This document shows, piece after piece, positions 33,565 to 45,286 of a stretch of DNA of 64,000 nucleotides. Position numbers and translations under genes: made by a program. Source of the stretch: Sialis fuliginosa (taxonomy: Eukaryota; Arthropoda; Insecta; Megaloptera; Sialidae); contig OY540811.1 of NCBI GenBank assembly GCA_961205875.1, positions 33,945,340 through 34,009,339 on the forward strand. The letters run 5' to 3'. Each line of letters opens with the position of its first letter. Positions within the stretch are counted from its first letter, which is position 1. The notes under the pieces were generated by a model, which was not told the origin of the DNA, ran no database searches, and was given only the letters and a program-made list of their open reading frames with translations.

Positions 33565-36500
33565 CTAGCTGCTACCCGCGACTTCGCTCGCGTGGATTTC
33601 GAAACCCTTCATATGTGACAGGGGGTAAAATATTAAATTTATCTTATTTTTAGTTTTCTTTAATTATACAAAATCGTAAATGTGTCGGCTCCTATGCGAG
33701 ATAGAGGGGTTTTTCCGCCCTAAAACCCCCACCCCCGTGGTATTTTTCCCGCTGGATCGAATAAAACCACTTACAACCCTTCATATGTAACGGGTAAAAT
33801 ATTAATTACTAAAAAAAATTTAAAATTTTCCTCCCCCTTGCAATTCCTTAGGGGTTGAATTTTCGAGATATGAAATAGCCTTAATCCGTCCTTGGGATGT
33901 AAGCCATCTCACTGCCAAATTTCATCAAAATCGGTAAAGCAGTTTAGTCGTGAACAGGTAACAAATAGACAGACTGAGAGATACACTTTCGCATTTATAA
34001 TATAAGTCGCGACTCCTATGTAAGATAAGGGGTTGTTTTGTCCCCCTAATAATCCCTCTTCCGTAGTATTTTTGCCCGCCAGATCGAATGTAATCAATTA
34101 CAACTCTTCATATGTGACAGGGGGTAAAATATTAAATTTTTCTTATTTTTAGTTTTCTTTCATTATACAAAATCGTAAATATCTCGGCTCCTATGCGAGA
34201 TAGAGGGTTGTTTTGCCCCCTAAAACCTACGCCCCCGTGGTATTTTTCCCGCCGGATCGAATAAAACCACTTACAACCCTTCATATGTATCGGGGGGTAA
34301 AATAATAATTACTAAAAAAAATTAAAAAATTTCTACCCCCTTGCAATTTCTTAGGGGTTGAATTTTTAAGATACGAAATAGCCTATGTCCGTCCTCGGGA
34401 TGCAAGCTATCTCACTGCCAAATTTCATCAAAATCGGTAAAGCGGTTTAGCCGTGAAAAGGTAACAAACAGAAAACAGACAGACAAACACACTTTCGCAT
34501 TTATAATATTAGTATGGATATCGTAAAATGTCCAAATATTACTTTACTTAATATTTTATTAACTAATTAAAATTTGAACAATAAAACTTAAATTTTTCGA
34601 AAAATTGTTCATTCGAAGAATTTTGATTTGAAAAATTGTGATTCGAAAAATTGTGTTTCGAAAAATTTACACCAAACCTAATAATTAATTTCGATATTTT
34701 ACCTTTCATAGAAGTGAAATGTTTCTTCATATTTAAATTTTCAATCAATATAGGCATTTCAAAATATTTAATTGTTAATATGTGTCAAAAATCATTTAAT
34801 TGTTCGACAAAATATTTTAAAGAGACATAATCATAGTAACCTAAATTAATAAAATAAAATATTGAAACCGTAAATTATAAAATTCCGTATTCCATGGCTA
34901 GGTACTATGTTTTTATATACCTAAATTATAACATACCTGGTTAAATTATTTCTATATCGTCCCCTCCAAGGCAAAGTATCGTAAGATACACTTTTTGCGA
35001 AATTGAGTTATCGATTCTAAAAATCTCATATATAAGCGACAAAATTCTCTTTTCCGCTAAAAAATCTGTTAAAACTTTTATCGTATTCCTCCAGACAATG
35101 CATTCTAAGCACCGATATCTGTTTTATGAAATATCGTAACCAACAATAATATAGTATCGTAACCAGTGACGTAGCTAGCCCTGAGTGGATCCTGACTGGC
35201 CTATATGGTAGGTACTTTCCCGCGACGGAATAATATAGTGCTGTGACGGAGTGCTTTCTTATTTATTCATTAGAGCTGGGTTTTTATCAATTTTAATTTT
35301 ATTAATTTTAAGATATTTTAGAAAAATCGTACCTGTTAAAACTTTATTGCACAAACTAAATATGGTTTCTCTATGAGGTTTTTTCAATATATTTTTTACC
35401 CTCAATAACTCAATTTGGTTGATATTGAAGTATGATGTAGAACAGTGCTTCCTAAACTTTTCCTACGACAGAACACTTCACAAATCCTGAAATTTTAATG
35501 GAACGTCTTGGTTATTTTGTAAGTAATATATAAAATAAGGAAAAAAGTAAATTTAAATCAGTCAAGCATGTTTGAACTTCTCGCAGCATTTAAAAACATT
35601 GAATATTAACTTTGATATTTTTTACGCTTAAACTGATAAGACATACGTTATATATCGTAGTACAGGTATTCCTCGACTTACAACCGAGATAGGTTTCTAA
35701 ACATCGATCGTAAATAGAATAAGTTGTAAGTTAACACGTACAATATGTACATATTTTTGCTTTGGACGTTTTCCTTGATGTGAAGCGAATCGCATTTTCT
35801 ATACATAACAAACAGTTGCGGGTTCCCAAAAATATCTACATAAATAATAATAAATTACATTTTTGGGAAATTCCCGGAACTGTTTGTTTCATTTATGTAA
35901 TATGTGCATGTAAGAAAGAGACAAAGACAATTATAAGTCGAGGATTACCTGTATATTTGTTTACGATGCGTTTTCAACTCTTGTCGTATGAAAATATATT
36001 GCATACTAAATACATATTATGACATTTGTTTCTGATATGACAACGACAAAAAATTATTTTATGACTTCTGGTACATGTATTGTATTACATCATGTACTTA
36101 CATGATTTGAACATTTTATGAATATTAAAAATAATTTCATTTTTGGTTTTTCTGCTCGTGTCTTTCAAAAATTCATCAATGTGTCTATATAAATACATTA
36201 TTAGCTCTTGTAGATACTCGTACACCCTTTGTACAATTAATTAATTAATTACAATCAAATATAGGTCTTGTCAATTGAATGAAGCTTTCGTAACAATTTG
36301 CAATAAATCAACATCTTGTTTTAATTTTGTAAATGTACATTTTAGGTTAGTACATTGGGTAAAGATGACAGATATACAGTTTCAAACAACAATTAAAATA
36401 ATATCATTTAAAATTACAATGTTAATTTGAAATTATATAAATTCTTCTGATATTTATGATTACAAATAAATATAATAAAATACCTATACCTATGAAAGTA

Positions 36501-37300
36501 AAAATATTGATAATTCAATGACTTAAGATTAAAAAAATGTCATTATATACTTAATTTTTATTTGTACCGGGAACACATATCTATCGCCGAATGTTGGTCG
36601 AATTGTGTCCGAATGCTGTAATTGTTTGTCTTCAATTTTTTTGTCAAATTTATTTATGAAAATTTTAATTATATATTACATTAGAGTTGTGCATATTTTT
36701 TCATTCGTTATGTTCTTTATATTTCTTTTTTGTTATATTTTATTGTTCACTTCAAAATTTTAAATGGCCACTGACATTTAAATTTTTTTTAAATAATCAA
36801 TAAAATATAATGTATCCATAGTTACGACATTTGCAATTAATTTAGTAAATGCTTAAAGCGCATTATATGTAAACGTATTTTGTTTATTTTCTCCTCTTTA
36901 ACATATCTTTTTCAAAAATCAGACACGGGTTTATGGTTGTCAATTAACCAAAGTATTTGAAAAAAATTAAAAAAATCTAATATCGGTTTTCGTTTTGATA
37001 CTTTTTTACATCAAAACTTTTTTTTTCCTTTTTTTTTCTTTTTTTTTAAATCTGAAATTTGAACCTTACATTATATCGCCCAAGGAATATAAAAAAAATA
37101 ATAAAAAAATTCTAACTTTTTTTTTGAAAAATTGGGGGCCCCTTGTTACCCCATTTATAAACTTTTTCAAAAAAGGCCCACTAGTTGTTATTTTTTACCC
37201 CCAAGGAATATATATACCAAATTTCAAAGTTCTCCGATGAGTGGAAATGGTCAAAAAAATGATTATCAGTCAGTCAGGGCACTTCGTTATATATAGTAGA
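33565..37300 (-). mobile_element. Helitron, unit 1 of a head-to-tail pair (3,736 bp)
   Basis: On the minus strand the unit begins TCTACTATATATAACGAAGT and ends CGCGAGCGAAGTCGCGGGTA followed by GCAGCTAG. That gives the 5' TC start, a near-terminal hairpin (CGCGA/TCGCG) about 10 bases from the end, and the 3' CTAG of a Helitron. The 3' CTAG is followed by T of the host. The 5' end abuts unit 2 with no spacer. No Rep/helicase frame exists; the unit is non-autonomous. Its 3' portion holds two to three copies of a ~420-bp module (33597-34515), and a TA-flanked MITE sits at 35663-35951. Confidence 0.88.
35663..35951. mobile_element. 289-bp TA-flanked MITE nested in Helitron unit 1
   Basis: TA then CAGGTATTCCTCGACTTACA at the left and ATTATAAGTCGAGGATTACC, TG, TA at the right form inverted ends, like pogo/Tigger-related MITEs. 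The insertion predates Helitron duplication because unit 2 has it at the same place. Confidence 0.8.
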
Positions 37301-40300
37301 CTAGCTGCTACCCGCGACTTCGCTCGCGTGGATTTCGAAACCCTTCATATGTGACAGGGGGTAAAATATTAAATTTATCTTATTTTTAGTTTTCTTTAAT
37401 TATACAAAATCGTAAATGTGTCGGCTCCTATGCGAGATAGAGGGGTTTTTCCGCCCTAAAACTCCCACCCCCGTGGTATTTTTCCCGCTGGATCGAATAA
37501 AACCACTTACAACCCTTCATATGTAACGGGGGGTAAAATAATAATTACTAAAAAAAATTAAAAATTTTCCTCTCCCTTGCAATTCCTTAGGGGTTGAATT
37601 TTCGAGATACGAAATAGCCTTAATCCGTCCTCGGGATGTAAGCCATCTCACTGCCAAATTTCATCAAAATCGGTAAAGCAGTTTAGTCGTGAACAGGTAA
37701 CAAATAGACAGACTGAGAGATACACTTTCGCATTTATAATATAAGTCGCGACTCCTATGTAAGATAAGGGGTTGTTTTGTCCCCCTAATAATCCCTCTTC
37801 CGTAGTATTTTTGCCCGCCAGATCGAATGTAATCAATTACAACTCTTCATATGTGACAGGGGGTAAAATATTAAATTTTTCTTATTTTTAGTTTTCTTTC
37901 ATTATACAAAATCGTAAATATCTCGGCTCCTATGCGAGATAGAGGGTTGTTTTGCCCCCTAAAACCTACGCCCCCGTGGTATTTTTCCCGCCGGATCGAA
38001 TAAAACCACTTACAACCCTTCATATATATGTATCGGGGGGTAAAATAATAATTACTAAAAAAAATTAAAAAATTTCCACCCCCTTGCAATTTCTTAGGGG
38101 TTGAATTTTTAAGATACGAAATAGCCTATGTCCGTCCTCGGGATGCAAGCTATCTCACTGCCAAATTTCATCAAAATCGGTAAAGCGGTTTTCACGGCTA
38201 GAAAAGGTAACAAACAGAAAACAGACAGACAAACACACTTTCGCATTTATAATATTAGTATGGATATCGTAAAATGTCCAAATATTACTTTACTTAATAT
38301 TTTATTAACTAATTAAAATTTGAACAATAAAACTTAAATTTTTCGAAAAATTGTTCATTCGAAGAATTTTGATTTGAAAAATTGTGATTCGAAAAATTGT
38401 GTTTCGAAAAATTTACACCAAACCTAATAATTAATTTCGATATTTTACCTTTCATAGAAGTGAAATGTTTCTTCATATTTAAATTTTCAATCAATATAGG
38501 CATTTCAAAATATTTAATTGTTAATATGTGTCAAAAATCATTTAATTGTTCGACAAAATATTTTAAAGAGACATAATCATAGTAACCTAAATTAATAAAA
38601 TAAAATATTGAAACCGTAAATTATAAAATTCCGTATTCCATGGCTAGGTACTATGTTTTTATATACCTAAATTATAACATACCTGGTTAAATTATTTCTA
38701 TATCGTCCCCTCCAAGGCAAAGTATCGTAAGATACACTTTTTGCGAAATTGAGTTATCGATTCTAAAAATCTCATATATAAGCGACAAAATTCTCTTTTC
38801 CGCTAAAAAATCTGTTAAAACTTTTATCGTATTCCTCCAGACAATGTATTCTAAGCACCGATATCTGTTTATGAAATATCGTAACCAACAATAATATAGT
38901 ATCGTAACCAGTGACGTAGCTAGCCCTGAGTGGATCCTGACTGGCCTATATGGTAGGTACTTTCCCGCGACGGAATAATATAGTGCTGTGACGGAGTGCT
39001 TTCTTATTTATTCATTAGAGCTGGGCTTTTATCAATTTTAATTTTATTAATTTTAAGATATTTTAGAAAAATCGTACCTGTTAAAACTTTATTGCACAAA
39101 CTAAATATGGTTTCTCTATGAGGTTTTTTCAATATATTTTTTACCCTCAATAACTCAATTTGGTTGATATTGAAGTATGATGTAGAACAGTGCTTCCTAA
39201 ACTTTTCCTACGACAGAACACTTCACAAATCCTGAAATTTTAATGGAACGTCTTGGTTATTTTGTAAGTAATATATAAAATAAGGAAAAAAGTAAATTTA
39301 AATCAGTCAAGCATGTTTGAACTTCTCGCAGCATTTAAAAACATTGAATATTAACTTTGATATTTTTTACGCTTAAACTGATAAGACATACGTTATATAT
39401 CGTAGTACAGGTATTCCTCGACTTACAACCGAGATAGGTTTCTAAACATCGATCGTAAATAGAATAAGTTGTAAGTTAACACGTACAATATGTACATATT
39501 TTTGCTTTGGACGTTTTCCTTGATGTGAAGCGAATCGCATTTTCTATACATAACAAACAGTTGCGGGTTCCCAAAAATATCTACATAAATAATAATAAAT
39601 TACATTTTTGGGAAATTCCCGGAACTGTTTGTTTCATTTATGTAATATGTGCATGTAAGAAAGAGACAAAGACAATTATAAGTCGAGGATTACCTGTATA
39701 TTTGTTTACGATGCGTTTTCAACTCTTGTCGTATGAAAATATATTGCATACTAAATACTAATACATATTATGACATTTGTTTCTGATATGACAACGACAA
39801 AAAATTATTTTATGACTTCTGGTACATGTATTGTATTACATCATGTACTTACATGATTTGAACATTTTATGAATATTAAAAATAATTTCATTTTTGGTTT
39901 TTCTGCTCGTGTCTTTCAAAAATTCATCAATGTGTCTATATAAATACATTATTAGCTCTTGTAGATACTCGTACACCCTTTGTACAATTAATTAATTAAT
40001 TACAATCAAATATAGGTCTTGTCAATTGAATGAAGCTTTCGTAACAATTTGCAATAAATCAACATCTTGTTTTAATTTTGTAAATGTACATTTTAGGTTA
40101 AAGATGACAGATATACATTTTCAAACAACAATTAAAATAATATCATTTAAAATTACAATGTTAATTTGAAATTATATAAATTCTTCTGATATTTATGATT
40201 ACAAATAAATATAATAAAATACCTATAACTATGAAAGTAAAAATATTGATAATTCAATGACTTTAGATTTAAAAAATGTCATTATATACCTACTTAATTT

Positions 40301-41051
40301 TTATTTGTACCGGGAACACATATCTATCGCCGAATGTTGGTCGAATTGTGTCCGAATGCTGTAATTGTTTGTCTTCAATTTTTTTGTCAAATTTATTTAT
40401 GAAAATTTAAATTATTTATTACATTAGAGTTGTGCATATTTTTTCGTTCGTTATGTTCTTTATATTTCTTTTTTGTTATATTTTATTGTTCACTTCAAAA
40501 TTTTAAATGGCCACTGACATTTAAAATTTTTAAAAATAATCAATAAAATATAATGTATCCATAGTTACGACATTTGCAATTAATTTAGTAAATGCTTAAA
40601 GCGCATTATATGTAAACGTATTTTGTTTATTTTCTCCTCTTTAACATATCTTTTTCAAAAATCAGACACGGGTTCATGGTTGCCAATTAACCAAAGTATT
40701 TGAAAAAAATTAAAAAAATCTAATATCGGTTTTCGTTTTGATACTTTTTTACATCAAAACTTTTTTTTTCCTTTTTTTTTCATTTTTTTTAAATCTGAAA
40801 TTTGAACCTTACATTATATCACCCAAGGAATATAAAAAAAATAATAAAAAAATTCTAACTTTTTTTTTGAAAATTTGGGGGCCCCTTGTTACCCCATTTA
40901 TAAACTTTTTCAAAAAAGGCCCACTAGTTGTTATTTTTTACCCCCAAGGAATGTATATACCAAATTTCAAGTTTCTCCGATGAGTGGAAATGGTCAAAAA
41001 AATGATTATCAGTGAGTGAGTGAGTGAGGACACTTCGTTATATATAGTAGA
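37301..41051 (-). mobile_element. Helitron, unit 2 of a head-to-tail pair (3,751 bp)
   Basis: It has the same start (TCTACTATATATAACG on the minus strand from 41051) and the same hairpin-CTAG end as unit 1. The CTAG end joins the TC start of unit 1 directly at 37301/37300. On the outer side the host base is A (minus strand AATGAA then TC), so the pair as a whole sits between A and T, the Helitron target. Differences from unit 1 are few: a 12-bp gap near 40098, a short local inversion near 38190, and GTGA-repeat expansion near 41012. The units are therefore young and independent enough not to be a simple assembly echo. Confidence 0.88.
39408..39696. mobile_element. 289-bp TA-flanked MITE nested in Helitron unit 2
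   Basis: Identical in position and length to the copy at 35663-35951, with the same CAGGTATTCCTCGACTTACA end. Confidence 0.8.
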
Positions 41052-41084
41052 TTCATTGTTTTTCATTATTTATGATTTTCATAG

Positions 41085-41830
41085 CTAGAAATAATTTTTA
41101 AAATAATTAATTAGAGTCACCCACACTTATCATTCATTCACGTAATACGTAACATTCAGAAGTATTATGTATAAGAAAGTCCCATCCAGTGCCGGATTAT
41201 CCATGTAGTAAGAGTAGCAAATGTTACGCGTCTCTGGGGGCCCCGCGGTTTTTCGTAAAAATATCTCTTATTGTATTTACTATCTATCATCCAATGATTG
41301 ATACGGGGTGTCCAAATCTAAAGTAATAAATAATTTAATTTTAGGGTTTCCAATTTCGATTTGATTTAATCGAAAAATCGATTTTTAAAGTTCTGATTTT
41401 TTAATCGATTTTTCTAAATTAGCCCGCATTAATCGCCCCGGGTGACACACGTCTCATTTATTAATAAAATAAAGCCTACCTCTTTTTTTTGGTTATTTAA
41501 ATCTTCCAAGGGGTAAAATGTCTAATAAATTGAATCAATTGACTTTTGAGTCCACTGATATTTATCTGTCGTAAAAAAATCACAGGGGGTGACACTCGCC
41601 TAATGTAAAAAAAATAAATCGTATTGACTTTTTTCTCTGTAATACGTATAAGACAGTCCCATGACACTCATGACAGATATTTTTATTCTCTCTCATAAAC
41701 CATTTGAAATATAATTAAATTTTTCTTTCAAAAATTTATTTTTTCGAAAAAATGAATAGAACATAAATTAAAAATAATAATATTACCTAAAAAATTTTAA
41801 CTTGGACATTTTTATAATCATTCAACCTGT
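41085..41830. repeat. Family F1 partial copy, interrupted
   Basis: TTATGTATAAGAAAGTCCCAT (41165) and CTCATAAACCATTTGAAATA with TGAATAGAACATAAATTA (41695-41770) match pieces of 49980-50100. Between them, CAGTGCCGGATTATCC at 41186 looks like a hAT left end without a partner, and 41330-41420 is an AATCGATTTTT-rich low-complexity patch. Confidence 0.5.
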
Positions 41831-41834
41831 ATAC

Positions 41835-42410
41835 TGTATATGGTGGTATCAGAAAGTAAAAACTTCTATTTGCTATCCAAAAACTTTATAATATATCAAC
41901 AATGATAAAAAATCTAACATTAACAAAAAAGTTAATTCATCCATTATCTTAAACTCTACCATTTGACGTATGAAAAATAACTGGAACTCAAGAAATTAAT
42001 CCGTACTTTTATTTTAAGACCAATTGTTCTTGTATTCTAATTCTCAAGTTGTTGTCAACATGACTTACAACGTTATGGCCGTCAGTTTTTATACAGACAA
42101 AAATACACAACAAAAGTACACGGCTTACCGCATTACAGAGCATCTTTTTGTTTGCCGGCAAAGCAAACAAATCAGCTCGGGCAAAACTTAGACGAAACTC
42201 ATTCTAGGTACCTACCGTCTTTAAATTGGAACGCTTTTTATATCTGGAAGTTTGAAATTGTGCATATTTGCAAGAATTCTTATTTATGGGTTCGTGTGAC
42301 ATGATTTAAGAGACAAATGAGCCGTTTAAAAACCAAAGCAACTAATGTTAATTTGTTGTAGATTGGATACCGTCTTAATTTTGATGATGTTTTTTAGTAT
42401 TCTGTATCAA
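41835..42410. other. Stretch without a recognised feature
   Basis: AT-rich with moderate-GC words around 42060-42190. A ~60-bp stretch at 42220-42290 (GGAACGCTTTTTATATCTGG, TTGAAATTGTGCATATTTGC) recurs at 43750-43800 in diverged form, pointing to an old repeat. Confidence 0.4.
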
Positions 42411-42414
42411 AATC

Positions 42415-42620
42415 AAAAATTCACAGTGCTTCCTCGTACTAAATTCACCAAAGGTAGTTAATTATCGAACAATTTTAATAAATACCGATAAAATATTCAG
42501 AACTGCCTGCCTATTTAATTTTCATACAATTTTGAAAAATTATCTAACTATTGGTGAAAACTGCATTGAAATCGGTTCAGTAATTCCCGAGTCTATAAGC
42601 CTCGTACAAACGAACATTAA
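42415..42620 (-). repeat. Adjacent fragments of families F2 and F3
   Basis: 42415-42525 matches the distal end of F2 (GTGCTTCCTCGTACTAAATT, ACCAAAGGTAGTTAATTATC). 42530-42620 matches F3 (AATTATCTAACTATTGGTGA, CGAGTCTATAAGCCTCGTAC). The order F2-F3 is not seen elsewhere in the window. Confidence 0.6.
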
Positions 42621-42625
42621 TTTTT

Positions 42626-43649
42626 AGGGTTCCGAAGAAACCCTATTAATCTCACCTTGTCGTCCGTCCGTCCATCCTTTTCACTCAAAGCTAAATAACT
42701 CGTAAACTATATAAGCTAGAAACTTGAAATTTTTACTGAACATGTAAAATGATGCCCTCTAGTAAAAGATGTACAAATTTATTGAAAAAATATTTTTTCA
42801 GTGGGGGGGGGGGGGTCTAACTAGGTAAAAAAATTCTTTTTTTTATACCAAGGCATGTGGCACGTTAAAATGTATATCCAAACAAGCGGAATTTGACCCT
42901 TTTTCTAATTTTTTTCTAAATTCAAAATGATGCCTGCAGGGAGCTTAACCCATTTATCCCCATAGTTGCGTAAACGAAACATTTAAAAACAATTGTTTTT
43001 TTAAAATATGTCATTAAATGGAATGTATGCCAAGTATCAAGAGCATCTACAAACAAACTGTTTTTCCAACGTTGCGTAAACGCAACATTTTGTTATAAAA
43101 AAAATATGTAATTTTTTTTAACTTCATAAACAGTTATTTGAGTATATGTTTAGTAATAAAATGTAATAAATTAAAAACATCGAATTAGTTTTATTTTCTA
43201 ACCTTGGGAATTAATGGGTTAAAGCAAATCCAAAAAAAATAAAAAAATTGTGTACCAAGACGTGTATCAAAATGTACATCTCAATCAGTAGAATTTGATA
43301 CTATTTTTTATTTTTTTTAAACTCAAAAATGGCACAACCAGGGGGCTAAAAGCAGTATATTATTTTGTCCCCTCCCCCTCTAACTCTGTAACTACTGGCT
43401 CAAAAAATCTGAAAAAAATTGGTAATGAGGCTTTGGTGGGACTACCAACGACAATTACTAAAGTCAACAATATAATTTTAAATTTTGGAATAATAGGGAG
43501 GGGCGTCATAGATTTTTTTTTATATCTAGGCAAGTGGGGTGTCAAAATGTAGATCTTAGTTAGTAGAACTTGACACTATTTTATATTTTTTTTATAACTC
43601 AAAAATGCATGGCTCCAAACATTCCACGTAGTACGAATTATTATATATA
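42626..43649 (-). mobile_element. R1 repeat, second copy, with Helitron-like ends
   Basis: On the minus strand it starts TCTCTATATATAATAATTCG (43649-43630), resembling Helitron 5' ends, and finishes with the hairpin AGGGTT-TCTTCGG-AACCCT (42644-42626). It contains three ~260-bp units shared with 1-663. The 3' end is not a textbook CTRR after a hairpin, so the Helitron or Helentron assignment is tentative. A 270-bp piggyBac-type MITE has split its first unit. Confidence 0.5.
42949..43218. mobile_element. piggyBac-type MITE, 270 bp, TTAA target
   Basis: TTAA lies on both sides (42945-42948 and 43219-43222). The element begins CCCATTTATCCCCATAG and ends CTTGGGAATTAATGGG, giving imperfect inverted ends with the CCC...GGG boundary of piggyBac elements. 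GTTGCGTAAACG occurs twice inside. The R1 copy at 1-663 shows the unoccupied site (GGGGCTAAAAGCAG against GGAGC-TTAA-AGCA). Confidence 0.85.
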
Positions 43650-43654
43650 GAGAT

Positions 43655-44500
43655 TTAAAATATAAACTGATCGTTCGGGTGTCAAAACGACTAATAACTT
43701 CTTGAATTGGAACAAAATATCCTAAAGTTATATATTTTTGTACATTTTCTAAATTGGAACGTTTTTATATGAAGTTTGAAATTGTGAATATTTGCCAGAA
43801 TTTTTATTTATGGTTTGGTGTGAATTCATTCTGACACCAACGCGACAAAATTCTGTTTTTGTTGATTGTCTTATGATATTTTTTAGAAAATAAAAATATT
43901 GCTGAATTTCACATATTTACAAATGTTTCATATCTTATATTTAACATCACAAACAGCAATTTTATTTTTGTGCTTTCAGACTTATAAGGTTATAATTAAA
44001 ATTGTAATTAAATATCAGTTTGATTATTCATTTTATTTTATTTCCTTTATTGCCCCAGCCTTTTATCTATCCAATAATCTGTGTTTTTTAAGGAAAATTT
44101 GATACCCATAAAATAATCATTATATTTAATTTTATTATGATCACTTCCTAAATAAAGTTTCGCACAAAACAAGACGAGTTAGGTAAGTCTCGTTTCGGTC
44201 TCGAATTTCATAACTGACAGTGTCGTACATGTGATTGAGACTGTCTTAATTTTGTGTGAATTTATTAAAAAAAAATATTTTTTACATTTATTCTTTAGGA
44301 GGTTGGTTACCTAAAGCAATAGGGTTTTTAACACTATTAATAATAAATACTAAAATGTTGTAAATAGTGTAGTATAAAGGTATTACTTTAATTTACAATC
44401 AAGTGGTTTTTACGTGAAATAATGTCAGTATTTTAATAATAAACCTAATTTAAAATTGTAATTTTTAGCCTGTTTATCACGTGATCACAAACGCGTCTAT
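43655..44500. other. Stretch without a recognised feature
   Basis: A 67-codon frame at 43899-44102 is hydrophobic but lacks context. There is a perfect TCACGTGA at 44477-44484. No repeat partner was found apart from the diverged word near 43750. Confidence 0.35.
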
Positions 44501-44512
44501 GTCTTAGATCAA

Positions 44513-44575
44513 GCTTGTCCAACCTGCGGCCCGCGAGGATCTTTGGTGCGGCCCTTACAGATAATATTTTTTAAA
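44513..44575 (+). mobile_element. Isolated hAT-type left end
   Basis: CAAGCTTGTCCAACCTGCGG followed by CCCGCG and a later GTGCGGCCC is the familiar end of hAT MITEs and resembles 24379-24415. No right end was found before 45.28 kb. Confidence 0.5.
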
Positions 44576-44730
44576 TAGGTAATATCGATTGACAACTTAT
44601 TTAAAAAAATATATATTAATACAATTTTAAAATCAAAACAAATTTGAATATTTCAGAATATTAACATAACACAGTTTATCAAATACAAATCCCCTAACCA
44701 TAAAAATTGTAAGAGTTTAGACTTACACGT

Positions 44731-44758
44731 GTTTCAATAGCAATGCTATCATCATCAG
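44731..44758 (-). ncRNA. Second hammerhead-like core, Penelope-like relic
   Basis: On the minus strand: CTGATGA, T, stem GATAGC-ATT-GCTATT, then GAAAC. It has the same layout as the cores at 32956 and 33462, including the extra T, but a different stem sequence, as expected if the stem is kept by compensating change. The flanks (44590-45050) are AT-rich and probably belong to the decayed element. Confidence 0.45.
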
Positions 44759-45059
44759 AGTCCTAATTATTTAAAGAATTATATCAGTTATCAAGAACTA
44801 AGTGTTATACTAATCAGGCTTTAAATTTCATAAAAAAAGAAATAAACTAACCTATAGACAACAGGTCGCAACAGTATATTTTATTTGTAGATTTTTTTGA
44901 AGAAAACCTTGCACCAGCCATTTCCGAAGAACTTTTCATATTTTTCATTAGTTATACTTATTTTCTTTATAAAAGAAATTAAATACACTAATTGTTAAAA
45001 GTATACATACATATAATCACTGATTTAATTATTTAATAAACACCATTTAGTTAGGTTAG

Positions 45060-45280
45060 ATGACAATTGACCCGATTGCGTTAGTTTCAATATTTACCAC
45101 TGAACGCGTCGCTACCATCGCAACACATATCAATAACGTCAGAATATATTAAAAACGTTAGAAAACTGGATCCCTATTGGTTAATTTCAGTTTACTTATC
45201 AGACACTGACGTCACATATACCACGTGACTTTAAATTCGCGTTTTAGCGGGAATTTTTATTTTTTATAAATACATTTTTG
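45060..45280 (+). promoter_or_regulatory. Cluster of CCAAT, CRE and E-box-like words
   Basis: Within ~60 bp occur ATTGG (45176-45180, inverted CCAAT), TGACGTCA (45207-45214, perfect CRE) and CACGTG (45222-45227, E-box), followed by a TTTTATAAATA run at 45261-45272. The spacing is promoter-like. It may be an element-borne promoter of the neighbouring relic or chance; no transcript is visible. Confidence 0.2.
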
Positions 45281-45286
45281 ATAATA

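Noticed and set aside
33909-41000. Four pairs of identical-looking 60-86 codon frames repeated 3.74 kb apart
   Set aside because: The pairs exist only because the Helitron unit is duplicated. The frames cross non-coding repeat modules and the nested MITE and match no protein I recognise.
41330-41420. Regulatory cluster of AATCGAT words
   Set aside because: Low-complexity drift of an AATCGATTTTT word; no partner or context.
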